NCBI RefSeq assembly: GCF_947507565.1 | Contig: NC_089179.1 | Span: 1,178,681-1,242,680 of the forward strand | Length of the DNA: 64,000 nucleotides | Direction of reading: 5' to 3' | Source: Oscarella lobularis | Lineage: Eukaryota; Porifera; Homoscleromorpha; Homosclerophorida; Oscarellidae | Shown here: piece by piece, positions 39,908 to 51,497 of the stretch | How the letters are laid out: every line of letters begins with the position of its first letter | How positions within the stretch are numbered: position 1 is the stretch's first letter | Notes under the pieces: model-generated | The model's database searches: none | Told to the model about the DNA's origin: nothing | Seen by the model: only the letters and a program-made list of their open reading frames with translations | Position numbers and translations under genes: made by a program

Positions 39908-42787
39908 CTAGCTAGATCGTTTTACTACGTTCAGCTGTGGAATGTCGTAGAAAAGATCGAGTGACGCGGGATTGGCGAGAGCGCCCCGATTGGTCACTTC
40001 CTGACCAGAGAGAATTCGTTTCACGGCAATTTCCACTTTCTTCCCACTGACAGTGTACTAAAAGAAAAACACGCGGATAAATGAAGCACGCGAATTGCGG
40101 ATTCGCCTATACAGGAATATCTTTGATTTCGAGAATGAACGTCGGTACGTGGCGAGCTGACAATTGATTGCGAATACTCGTCTTTATTTTCGTCACCAAA
40201 TCTCTGCTAAATCTAAAAGGATATTGCAGTAAGAGACCAGGTAAAGCGAGAGTGATATTTCTTACTCGTGCTCGCCAGACATCTTTAGAAAAAGAACGAC
40301 TCTCTCTTCCAGACCGGCTTGGAGTGACTGAGACACGCAGAGAGAATCCTGTACTTCGCTGAAGCTCTCAACTGAAGCAAACGGGTATCGTATTGGAGAG
40401 CCACAGTTGACCGACTCACCAATATTGTAAATTTCAGCACTTCCGAAGCGAACGCCATTGGGATTCAGTGTACCATCGCTACAATAATCATAACCGCCGT
40501 GAAAAGAAGAAATATCTTTCTCACCTGCGACCAAGCATAACAATGCCACCAGTTTTGGGATTCACAGCACAAAAATCGCCGTGAGTCCAAACTCCAGAAA
40601 ATTTAGCAAAGTAGGCTTTCTTATATTTGATTCCATCGTCGTCGTTCCAAAAGTGCGTCGGCATAGACGGAAAGGGTTTCAAGCAGACTAACTCTCCACT
40701 TTCTCCCCAGACAGGCGTTCCCGTTTCCGACCAACTTTCGACGGCCATGCCCAAATTTCGTGCTTGAATTTCACCGCGATAAACGGGAATAGTACAATTT
40801 TGACCAGCAAAGCAAGAAATAATATCAGTTCCTCCTGAGAAGGAAGTGAGTATTTAAATCAACTCATTTACCTAATTTCATACGTACGTACCAGTAATGG
40901 AACCGAGGATCACGTCTTTCTTTATGTGATTATAGACGTAGTCGTAGCTGAGAGGCTTCAGCGGAGATCCGGTTGACAGGATAGTGTGAAGTGAGTCCAG
41001 TTTATGGGTGTTTCCTACAAAAACAGTTGACGCCTTTCATTAGATGACTCACTGCCATGGTCTCACGTGGTTTGACTTCTCTGTCTTCGAGAACGGCAAT
41101 CCACTTGGCACTCGTCCCAAGAATAGTGATACTGGTGTAAAAGAATGAAAAATACACGGGTACGTACGTCCATACGGATGAACTATACCCAAGCTGATCA
41201 ATAAGATCCCATAAGATGGTGGGCGTCGGGAGGAGAGGCGAGCCGTCATATAGGACAACGCCGGCTCCAACAGCGAGAGCAGAGACCATCCAGTTCCACA
41301 TCATCCAACCAGTCTATGTATACATATAATAGGTTATTGAGCCATACATCATTAATATACGTACGGTTGAATAGTAGAGCAAAAGGTCATTGCTGTTCAT
41401 GTTGCCATGGAGCACGTGCTCTTTCAAGTGTTGAATGAGCGTGCCCTGTGAAAAAATATGACAGCCTCAGTATTGGTCTTCAGCTTTCTCCTCTTCTCAC
41501 CCCAACAGAATGAACCATGCACTTGGGAACGCCAGTCGTGCCCGATGAATACATTATGAACAGAGGATGGTTGAAAGGCACTTGAGCAAATGTCAACTCA
41601 GACGGGTTTGTGGCAGCCGTTTTTATAAAATCAGACAGCAGTTCCCTGGAAAATGAGTGTGAAGGTAGAAAAATGCCTTGCCCCTTATTATACATACCCA
41701 TGAGGAATTTTCTCCAAAGCGTCATTTTTCAGTTCACCGACGTGAGGATGAACAATGACTTTTTCAACGGACTTCAGACCTGGTAACAATAGAAAAAAAT
41801 AAATGGTTAATTATTAATTAAGGAAGCGCACATTAACCTTTAACTACTTGCTCCAGCTTTTCTAAATGATTGTGCGCTCGTCCGTTGTACCACACAGCGT
41901 TGACGGAGAAAATCAATCTTGGCTGAATTTGAACAAATCTATCAAGCACGCCCTATAGAAATGACATGAAGAGAAGAAAGAAAAAGAAAAGTCTACTCAC
42001 AGCGACGCCAAAATCAGGAGAAGTTGAACTCCAAATGGCTCCAAGACTCGCTGTAGCCAACATTGCTTCCAAAGCAAGTCCAGAATTCGGCAGATAACCT
42101 GAAAAAGGAAATAGATATAATATCAATTGACCGTTGTCACATATAGTCACCTACCCACAACACGATCTCCTTCTCCGATGCCAAAGTCTTTCATGGCATG
42201 AGCCAAGACTCGAACATTTTCTCTCAGTTCTCCAAAAGTCACACGCTTCACCTCTTGGCTTTCACCTAGATTATTTCTAATCATTAGCTTTCTTTTGTTT
42301 TTCAGACTTCTATGTACCTGCCACAATATATGCCGTTTTTGCGTCTGTACCTCTGTCACATCGAAGCAAATTCTCTGCGTAATTCATCCTGCAACCGTGG
42401 AACCACTCGGGAACGTCGACGATTTCTTTGCTCCTGTCAACGACCTGCGAGAAAGAGAAAAGTCGCTCTGCGCGAGTGGAGAAAGAATAGCCGCGCACCT
42501 CGTCGTACGGTTTGCTGACTAAGATCTTTGAAAAGTGAAAGAAGGATTTCCAAAAGTCGGCGTAGCTCTCTGTCGACCATTTCCAAAGGTCATCGTAGGA
42601 TTCTTCAATCGCGTGACAATCGAACGATATAGCCCCTCCCCCTTGTTCGCAGTTTTCGTTTCGTCTTACTCAGATTCAGATTGAAATCGGCGTTTATCTG
42701 CCTTCTAAATTCATCCATGATTCGATCGTTGCTTTCGTCGGGTTTCCACATCATCGGTGGAATCGAATCGAACTGAGACAAGGCCAT
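39908..42787 (-). CDS. AACS: Acetoacetyl-CoA synthetase
   Basis: 17 minus-strand exons, 672 aa, equal to human AACS: 42670-42787, 42499-42602, 42318-42444, 42155-42265, 42001-42098, 41838-41952, 41698-41779, 41501-41645, 41365-41445, 41189-41313, 41067-41131, 40892-41014, 40525-40834, 40420-40478, 40266-40371, 40113-40212, 39908-40057. It is a cytosolic adenylate-forming enzyme that activates acetoacetate for lipid synthesis. Visible are the ATP-binding P-loop [91 protein letters not shown] and the A10-type catalytic lysine in [13 protein letters not shown]. The donor at 41067 (CCAC|GTGAGA) is required; the more obvious GCA|GTGAGT downstream breaks the frame. It is divergent with the coiled-coil gene (337 bp). 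Confidence 0.97.
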
Positions 42788-43124
42788 AACAGGAGAGATT
42801 CCCGAACCAAAATGTATAGTGAGAATCCCGTATAGGACCTGCCTCCTCTGCAGGAGAAAAATGGCATCAAATTACCTCCAACGAACGCATGCGTAGCGAG
42901 AGCATCCAGCAAAAGACATCGCCTCGCCCACGAAGCTCACTCCAACTCGATCTCCACCTTTCTGTTGTAGATACGAACCTCTTCCTGTCCGGGTAACGCT
43001 GCGTCGCGCCGCTCTCGTAAACGAGCTGCCGCGGACCGTCGAACGCGAAGTGTAGGCGTTTCTTGTTGCTCTCGGAGAGCCGACGTAGCACGCGTATACA
43101 GAGTCGCTCTCGAGGCTATACATC
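42788..43124. promoter_or_regulatory. AACS / coiled-coil gene divergent intergenic region
   Basis: 337 bp between opposing start codons. It should hold both promoters and 5' UTRs. I see no TATA box or repeat; open frames here are short and unlike any known family. Confidence 0.4.
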
Positions 43125-46100
43125 ATGGCTTCGTCTTCGCCCGGTGAGAAAACGCCAGGCGTTGCTACGCCAATCACGAGGAGTCTTTTTTCCCCTCCTC
43201 CCCCCACGCTCCTCTCTGACCTAACGCTGCGTTGTCTGTAGATTATAACTACGACGACGACAACTTTGATGAGGATTTCGAGAAAGAGGTACCGTACGAT
43301 CTAATGCGTTTGTTTGTTGTGCCGTGCGTGGGTTGGGCTACTAGGAAAGGATTTAGCTATTTACGTCTGTTGCTTGTGTCCAGTTAGAAAACTTGGATCA
43401 GCCCGGCAACCGTCAGTGGAATGGTGCCCATGACGACAACGACGACGACGACGATACGGACGATTTTATCGATAGCATTCGCGAGCAACTGGGACCAGGA
43501 GGCGCCGTAGCCGTCGCCGACGACGATAGTCTGGCCTTGGATTTGGACGAATATTTGAAAGATATCGAGAAGAGCTGCGACGACAGTCGGGCGTCCGCGA
43601 ACGGCGACGACAACAATCAAGACAGTTTGAGTCAGAAATTTCTAGCCAATCTTTCACCGTCGAAAGACATCGATTTGGCGGCGTACGGAGTTTTGACGGA
43701 CGAGGACGATTTTCCGTTGGAGGATGTAGATCTTGATTTGAATACGTTGGAAATGGATGCCAATGTCGACGGGGAGCGGAAGACGAGTGTTGGCGTCGGT
43801 GATTTGAAACAAGATTTGGGTTCAGAGGCAGCAAGTGAAGGCAAGCAAAAACCGTTGCAATCTTAGATTGATATTGCTTAAAAGTGACTGTCCAGTTTCT
43901 CGTTTTCGTTCTCTTCATCGTTTCACTGCAACTAGAGACAAGGAAGTTTCTCTAACTTCAAGGTAAATATGTCGCAATTAGGAATTTTGCATGATGTATC
44001 TATCCGCCGGTCTCTAGTTCCTTTGACGAGCGTCAAAGTTTTAAGAAATCCGAACGTAAGAATCCTTGTAAGTAGCAACTTGTCTCCGACTAACGAGTGT
44101 CTTTGCTTATTCAAATGCAGATAATGGTTTACACAACGAGTCAAGCTTGAGGTGAGTTGCAATCAAAGCACCCCGTTGGTACTCTAACCCAAACATCCAA
44201 TAAATCGGTGCATGTCAGTAGAACCAGAAGCGCCTTATTAACGAATTAGAAGAAACGTTGTAGGCTTTCGATACACGTAGTCTACGGAAAGCCTGCAACG
44301 TTTCTCTTTGCTTTCAGCCGCGCTAAAGGCGAGGGTGCCGGTGAAACTGTCGACGCATCCTACGTCGTGGATTCCAATGCGGATGGCGTTAAACGCATCG
44401 CCGCGTCGTCGTCGTCGTCGTCGTTGCCGGCGCCGCCGCCGCCGCTGCGGATGTCTCATCAGTCGAGTTTTTGCAGTTTGGATGATGGCGGTGATTTGAG
44501 CGCCGAGACGGCGCCTCTCACGCCCCAAGACATTCTTACGAATCTCGGCTTTCAGTGCGAGCACGTCGGTCGACGCATTCCGGATCGATTTTTTCGACAG
44601 GAGAGCAGCGTCGATCTTCCGGAAACGGCTCGGGTTCAGCCTGAAGAATTCGCCAAGGACGCGGTCGTGTGGCCGCAGAGATTTTCCGTGAATTCGTTGC
44701 ACGGCAACGAGGGAGAGGAGACGGAGGAGGAGACGGAGGAGGAGAAGTGGGAGACGGACGATGAAAAATCGAAAAATAGGACTAGCTCACAATTCGTTGA
44801 AAAGAGAAGCGAGACTCGTTCTAGCTCAGCTGGTTCTACTGACTTGCTCCCGTCACTGCCTCATAAAATGCCTGCCGACAATAACCGTAGCGTAAATAGT
44901 AATAATAACAGTTCTGTTCATAGTCAAGTAAACGAATCCGCCAATGACGAGTGGTTGTCAGAAAAGTTGGCCGACGAGGCGGCTCTCGCCCAGGCGGCAC
45001 TGGAAGAGACGCTGAGTGGTAACAAGACAAAGACGCCGTCGCCGTCGCAGAGATCTCAAAGGTCGGGAAGACAGAGTGGAAGTAGCAGTGAATTGGTACG
45101 CCTAAGTACAGCACACCGCAGATGTAATGGGATTCTCCCTATATTAGAGTGTGGCTGAAAAGCGTTGGTCGTTTACGCCCGTTCTGTGCGAGCTGGAAAA
45201 TGGAAAAGTGCGCGCAGAGGAAACGCTAGAAGGCCAAAATGAAACGTTTCTCTTTTCTAGAACAAGTCGCCCCTTGGAGGAATTCTGAACGAATCATTGG
45301 GAAGGCAAGTGGAAGAGAGCGAGCAGCAATTGAAGAGGACCGTCGAAGGCATTCAAGGAGCCACGAGCGAATTGGTGGACATCACGCAGAAGAAAGAGGC
45401 GCGTCGTTTATTATTAATTAAAAACTTCTCTAGTTGTTTAATTAATGGCAACGACGCGTATTGCAATAGGTTGCTCAAAAGGAAGTTCATCTGATTCAGA
45501 TGAATCTGGCTCGAAATAAGGCGGAGTTGAAGAGAGTGGAAAGCGAGCTGATGGAGCATCAGTCAAAGTGCAAAGATCGAAAGTGCGCCGGCTTTCAGCC
45601 GACGTGAAATTGCGAGTTCACTTTCACTTTTTAGAGACGAGATCGACTCGCTAAGCAGGAAACGAGATCGAGTCAAGACGGAATTGGATAAACTTGAAAC
45701 TATTCTCGGAGAAAAAAGAAGCTTCAGAGAAGGGGTCAGTTCTTTTATTCTCAAAAGCGTTGTTGGGAGAACTGTGCGTGCCTTTAGAGTCCACTTGGTC
45801 AATCTCACAGCAAGGCAGCGGAAGAGGTAAGGGTATACCTAGTTGTGTCCGTCTCTTGTTGGAATTTTGTTTTTTTCAGTACCTAAAAGTGCTGCAGGAG
45901 AATACTCATCTGCGGGCTGAACTGGATGCCGCGCGTAATAAACTCAAAACCGATTTGCCTCAGAAACAGCGCGAGGTGGATGAACTGAAGAGGCAAGTGA
46001 AGGCAGCGGTTGAAGACTTGTTCGGCGAGAAGAAACGATCCAAAGAACGATATGAAAAACTGAAAGAGGTAGTGCGAAGAGAGAACGATTCAGTGCTTCT

Positions 46101-49100
46101 TTCGATGGGCCAAAATGTTTTCAGGAGTACGAAAGTTCACAGAGGCAGCTGCGAGAGGTTTTGCGCGACAAGATGACGGCCATAGGAAAAGTGAAGGAAG
46201 AGGTGGAGAGTCAGAAATCGATTGATTTGGAAGTGCTGAAGCAAAGGCTTGTCAGAGTGAGCCGACTCAAAATTCCTTTCTTTCGCTCGCCAGCACGGTT
46301 TTGGGATTCTTGCAGGAAAAAGAGAGCGAGGTTGAAAAATTGAAAGAGAAAAGCGCTAAACACCTAGATGAGCTGAAAAGGAGCGTTCAGGTATGAGGTA
46401 CATTGTCTAGTGAGCGTTTGGACTGTGCGTGTTTTAGATGAAGGATAAGGAATTGCAGAAGGCAAACGTCAGAATGAGAGAACGAGCGGAGGCAGCAACC
46501 GCCCTCTCCGCTGAACTGAAAGAAGCGAATAAACAGCTGACAGAAAAAGATGCTCTTGTTGCTAAAGCTGAGAAAAAATACCTGTTTCAAATCGAAGAGC
46601 TCCAGAAGATGATAGCAGTACGATGAGAGAGAAAGAGAGAGGAAGATTCGCTTGATGCATAAATACTGCTTTTTAGACGAAAGAAGGAGAAGTCAAGCAC
46701 TTGAAAACAACTCTCAGACAGCAGGAAGAGTCTGCCAGAAGTCTTGGACAAAAGTTGAGGGACCAAGCTCAGGAGCAGGCATGTCACTGCATTACCTACC
46801 GTTCAGAAGTTTTAGGCTCCCAGCATCGTTTCATAAGGAACGACTGAAAACATTGTTTTCCGTCGTTCCCCTTTACTCCGATTCGTAAGGAACGACTGAA
46901 ACGGCGCACGGCGCGCTAGTACAGTACTAAGCATCCCAGTAAGCTAAGCATCCCGCTATGTGTAGCGCACGTTCCGCTATATGGTTATAGAGGCAGGGCT
47001 ATAGAGGCGGCATATATCACCTAGATTTTGCTGACCAAGCTTATTGTCGTTACTACGCATCCCTTCGCTTTTTGCCTCCAAAGAACGATCAAATGTCTTT
47101 AGAATAGACTCACAATGCACTTCGCGGCCGATTCATCGCATCTACTTGCTCGTATGGGGCATTTTGTCATGCGTTACAACTGACGTCATATATGTAGTAT
47201 GTAGCGTGACAGGGCGTGCCTTTCGTACGTGGCACGCGTTATATTGTCGTTTTTTTCGCGTTTCTAGATTGATTTGCGACAAAATTCATTTGTTTTTGTT
47301 GTCAGAAACGTATTTGCGGCCGATTAAGAGTGTTTTTTTGTGTGCATAGCTGCAGTTGAAGTGACCCAGGCAGGGTTGTTATATATATACCCAGCGTTTC
47401 CATATACTTATCAGTAGCAGGAGCATGAGCTCTTGGCTAGGATAGAAGGGAGTTGGAAACTCTCCCCAAGGGTTTGACCATCATGGCCCGGTGGCTGGTC
47501 ATTCGCCTCACTTGACAAGTTAGTATATTATCGGTAAACATAAATGAAGGGGTGGGTTAGACAGAACGGGTAAGGGCAGACTATTACGACCAACGAAAAT
47601 GTAAAAGAGGGAAGGGGTATGTGTGAGACGAAGTTAGATGCAGTTAGTGAAGGTCACTGCCAAAGCACCGAATATCGGTGTTGGCGGGAAGTGACGAGGC
47701 GCGGGTCGCCGAGCATGGAAAGATGGCCTTGATTTTGTTGAGAATGATGGTAGCATTGCCACGCTGGAGACCCACCTTGACAAGGGCTCCGGCCTTCCTA
47801 GTCCATTAGCTCCGCTGCGCCTGTGAGATACCTCTGATACCGGATAAACCTCCATAGCACCGTCTTCCGTGTGGTTTGTATCAAGTGTCGTAACTTTTTT
47901 TAATTTTTTAAAAGTTTGGTACGTGCAAGAGACGCGTTTTTTGACATTTTAACGGTCAAACTACGCGAAAGGGGCCCCGGTTCCGATTTTGATCATACTA
48001 GCCCAAAACTTTTGAACGGTACTAATGCCGTCTTCCGTGGGGTTTGTATCGAGTGTCGTAACTTTTTAAAATTTTAAATCTACTTCTGTGTAACCGTTTT
48101 CTTTCAATCCATAAGGTTCGAAAAGCGGTGGAACGACAAAAGCAGCTTCAAGAGCGATCGCACGAGCAGGAATTGCGCAAGGAACGCGAAACGATTATGG
48201 AAGATAAACAACGTTCTATTACGGAGATAAAGGATAATCTAGCCAAAGAAGCGCAAAAGGCGAAATTGCTACAAGCAACTATCAACTCGCTGAGACAGGC
48301 ACGGGAACGTCAACCGCGAAAGAGAAAGTGTCTCACATGCGATTTTTTTGTCTGTAGGAACTCGAAGAACAGAAGCAAATTGCCAAGCAGGCTAATAAGG
48401 AGAAGCTGAGGGCAATAGCCAAGGCAAAGGATCTAATTCGACAAGCCAGGCGCGAAGAGATTGACAAGCTGAAAGACAAATTAGAACTGGTTTGTCTATC
48501 CTGATGTGCCACTTTCGAGTTATTTTTTTGCGCCCGCGCGTGCAGGAACATCGCAGTGCTTTGGAAAAGTTCAAGGAACGAGTGCGTCGACTGGAGGACG
48601 AAGTTCGACAGACAAAAGAAAATGAACGTCGTCTTCAGCAGAAAGATCGAGACGTGAGATTTCCTCCTTTCTCCAGAGCTATTAGCCAAATTTCAGTCTA
48701 TGCCCTTTAGCTCTTAGCCAAAAACGAATTGACGGAAAAATCACTTCTGATGGAAATCAACGAAGAATGTCGCAGAATAACTTCGTTGGTCACAGCTGTT
48801 TCGTCGTCTGCTAGCCAGGGACGACGCAGTCGACCCGGAACTCCCCGACTTGGCTCTGCTTCTTCCCAAGCGTTACTCGAGCGACCGTCTTCGGCTCCCG
48901 CTGGCGGGCAACGCAGAGAGTCGGTCTCCACACCGAAAGCCGCTTTGGTTCGTTCGTTGTTTGCGCGTTCGTTTCTTTCTTAGTAGTTTATTACTAGATT
49001 CAACTTCGAGCCGCTTGCGACGAATTGAAGCGACAGTATTCCGAATTGAAAGGAGATTTGGATAAGGAGCGGCAGACTGTGAGTCAGATGCACAGAGACA

Positions 49101-50423
49101 AGGTGCGATTTGTGTGAGAAAGAAAGAAAATTTGTGCGAATGTCTTTGGTAGTTGGCGGAACTAAAGAAAATCAAAGGAGAGGTGATGGAAGAGAAAGCG
49201 GCGGAGATGACAGCATTTAAAGAGAAAGTTCTAAAGGCAAGTACAGAACCGGTTATACGAGGCGGCAGAGCATCAAACTGTTGGGGTAGGAGTTAGCGGC
49301 GGGAAAAGCTAGCCTGCAAAAGCAAGCTGCCAAGGGAATTGAAATGAAATTGCAAAGGCATCTCAAGGAGAAGGTTTGTTGCAGCTAGCTGTTTGGGATG
49401 CTACATCCTCTACGAATTTTCTCTAGAATGACGAAATTCGCGAACTTCAAAAAGAAATTCAGCTGCGACGAGAGGAGGAAAACCAACGATTCACGTCAAA
49501 ACAACAAGAAGAAAACAGTCACGAAGTCGAAAGGTTGCTTGGCAACTATTGCACGTCTTTTTCTTACGGTTGCAATTGCTTGTAACAGGAAGGCCAAGGA
49601 AGTGATCAGGCGTTTGGAAATTCAACAGAAAGCAGAAAGAGCTGTATGAAACTCACTTGCTAGTTTGTTCTGCGGATAACGTTGTTTATAGGCTCATCAA
49701 AGAGAGGTTGAAAGGTTAGAGAAAGAAATGAAGAAAGTCGTTCAGGTTGTTTTTTTTGGTTGAAAAAATTGAAAAGCATCTAATATCGTGATCACAGGAG
49801 AGTTCGGCGGCTGCCGCAGCCACAGCCAGCACGACCTCTGCCGCTCCGTCGGCTCCTGCTACGACGACCGACGCGGCGAAAGCTCGTGCGGCATTGCAGT
49901 TGGCTAGAGGCTTGCAAATGAAGTTGAAGCAAACCCGAGCCGAGAACGAGCAGCTGAAGGCGGACATGCGAAAGAGAGGGCACGTGGAAAATCAGTCGCA
50001 ACCTCGTGATAATAGCGCTGAGGCAAGTGCTACCGATTGGTTTTCTGATGTAGCAGCGCATTCATCGTGGTTTGCCTTAGACGCAAGACAGTGGACTGTC
50101 ATCATTGGCTTGTGATCCGTCGCCTGCTCCGAGTGAACTACAGCAACTGCAGCACGAAGTCAAGGTTTGCATAAAATTTTTCTGGTGATTAGAGTCAAGT
50201 CAATCTTTGGGCTAGTTGGGTGAAAGGAGGGTCCATCGAGCGAGCGTTTTGCTTAGTGAAAGAACGAAGGAAGTGACAAAGTTGCAAGACCAGATAAAGT
50301 TGCTTAACAAGGTATCGCGGAATTTTGGCGCAAGACAATACGTATTGATACGTAATTTTCAAGGAACATTTAATTCTACAAAAACAGCACGGTCACGCCT
50401 TGACGAGGCTTGGAGAAGAGTGA
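43125..50423 (+). CDS. Long coiled-coil protein, centrosomal/cilia type, family not recognised
   Basis: 29 exons, about 1340 aa: 43125-43143, 43242-43288, 43384-43840 (GC donor), 44121-44151, 44318-45095, 45148-45207, 45261-45398 (GC), 45470-45582, 45635-45734, 45815-45826, 45880-46068, 46125-46256, 46316-46390, 46438-46617, 46677-46778 (GC), 48116-48298 (GC), 48358-48489, 48546-48653, 48711-48947, 48998-49102, 49153-49236 (GC), 49290-49373, 49427-49533, 49589-49643, 49692-49745, 49798-50022 (GC), 50081-50164, 50216-50311, 50388-50423. The N-terminal 200 residues are Asp-rich (YNYDDDNFDEDFEKELE). Around residue 240, TPQDILTNLGFQ then RRIPDRFF resembles the IP3-receptor-binding motif of ITPRID/KRAP proteins; tentative. 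Residues from about 450 to the end are heptad coiled coil, broken by a Ser/Pro-rich RPGTPRLGSASS stretch and an Ala/Thr linker. A centrosomal or ciliary rod is the likely role, by composition only. Confidence 0.75.
46779..48115. mobile_element. Oversized intron with repeat content, probable insertion
   Basis: This intron of the coiled-coil gene is 1,337 bp, against about 50-70 bp for most of the others. It holds GGAACGAC at 46837 and 46889 with the inverted GTCGTTCC at 46862, so a short hairpin-forming repeat. It also holds a direct repeat of about 48 bp (CGTCTTCCGTGNGGTTTGTA..., 47861 and 48030, about 169 bp apart). A stretch near 47483 (GGCCCGGTGGCTGGTCATTC, then GCCTCA) is faintly like the head of a tRNA-derived SINE, but I find no convincing B box. 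An open frame on the minus strand (47634-47855, 73 codons) is not recognised. No transposase or reverse transcriptase is visible. Confidence 0.5.
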
Positions 50424-50592
50424 TAGTGTGACATATTAGATATTTTAATCGCACTTTTAGCTCAACTAATAGAAGCAGCTGATCTAAACCAGCAGTCAAA
50501 CGTCAAATACCAATTGAGTTTGGATACTCTATTGAATATTGGTACACGCTAGCGCGCGCCGTAAAAGAAGTGTACATGCAACTCGTTGAGAA

Positions 50593-51084
50593 ATGACCTT
50601 CGCTCTGCATCGCGGCGGCTGTCATTGCGGCCGCGTACGATTCGAAGTGAAGGCGCCACCTGTACTCCAGTGCATTCGCTGCAAGTGAGTCTGTAGGAGT
50701 CCTGTGCTAGGCTAGTCTAAGACCTAACGTTGCTTGGGACGATTCAGCTGCAGCGTATGCACGAAGAAACAGAATCATCACTTCATTGTGCCGAGCTCTC
50801 ACTTCAAACTCGTTCAAGGCGCAGCCGATCTTACGACGTACACGTTCAATACGCATCAAGCAAAGCACACGTTCTGCTCGACGTGTGGCGTGCAGAGTTT
50901 CTACACACCGCGCTCCAATCCGGACGGCTACGGCGTCGCCGTCCACTGCCTCGACCCGGAAACGATCGAACGGGTCGAATGGGAAACGTTCGATGGACAG
51001 AACTGGGAGCAGTCGATGCAAGCGCACCAGTCGCTACGACTCCGATCCAAAGAAGAGAACGCGGTGAACGCAGAAAGTATTTAG
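50593..51084 (+). CDS. CENPV: CENPV-like GFA-fold zinc protein
   Basis: Exons 50593-50684 and 50748-51084 give 142 aa. The protein is a single GFA (glutathione-dependent formaldehyde-activating) zinc-binding domain, as in centromere protein V and its paralogues. Zinc ligands are visible as GCHCGRVRFEV, CIRCNCSVCTKKQN and TFCSTCGVQSFY; HHFIVPSSHFKLVQGA and YTFNTHQAKHTFC are typical of the CENPV subgroup. It lacks the long basic N-terminal extension of vertebrate CENPV, so a centromere role cannot be assumed; bacterial and fungal relatives are enzymes of uncertain substrate. The start ATG 50593 is the first in frame and gives the usual short lead before the first zinc motif. It begins 169 bp after the preceding stop. 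Confidence 0.9.
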
Positions 51085-51497
51085 AAAAAAATGTTAGTGT
51101 GTTATGTGGGTTTGGGGCGTGGCTGTGGTATATCGCGCGATAGCAAAGACAAACCGTTCCGATCGTTTAGCAAACTTGAAAGAAATGATATGACGAGGTC
51201 ACATTGCATCAACGCGCGTGGAAGTTTAGCTGCAACGATGGAGAATTGCATTTTCCCAGGGTAATGAATCGGAAGATGACATAATGGCAATATCCCTGCC
51301 GATGGGGCGTGACCTTCGGCGGAACGGGAACAAAATCGCGCATGCACGTTGACGTCCCGCAGTACACCCCCTCTTCTCTCGTACAGTACAGTACAGTACT
51401 CAGTACAGTAGGAGAAACCAGTCTTGACGCCTCTTCAAAACTATCGCCTCACGAAACCTTCGACAAGTCATCTAGCCGCTCCAAGATTCACGCGAAG
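51085..51497. other. Intergenic region with CAGTA microsatellite
   Basis: 413 bp between the CENPV-like stop and the next start. A short (GTACA)n/CAGTA cluster lies at about 51383-51413, just upstream of the membrane-protein gene, and could be promoter-proximal. Nothing else recognisable. Confidence 0.5.

Noticed and set aside
47480-47520. tRNA or tRNA-derived SINE head
   Set aside because: A-box-like resemblance only; no B box at the expected distance and no cloverleaf.
47634-47855. Minus-strand 73-codon frame in the large intron
   Set aside because: No recognisable domain; it lies within repeat-like DNA.
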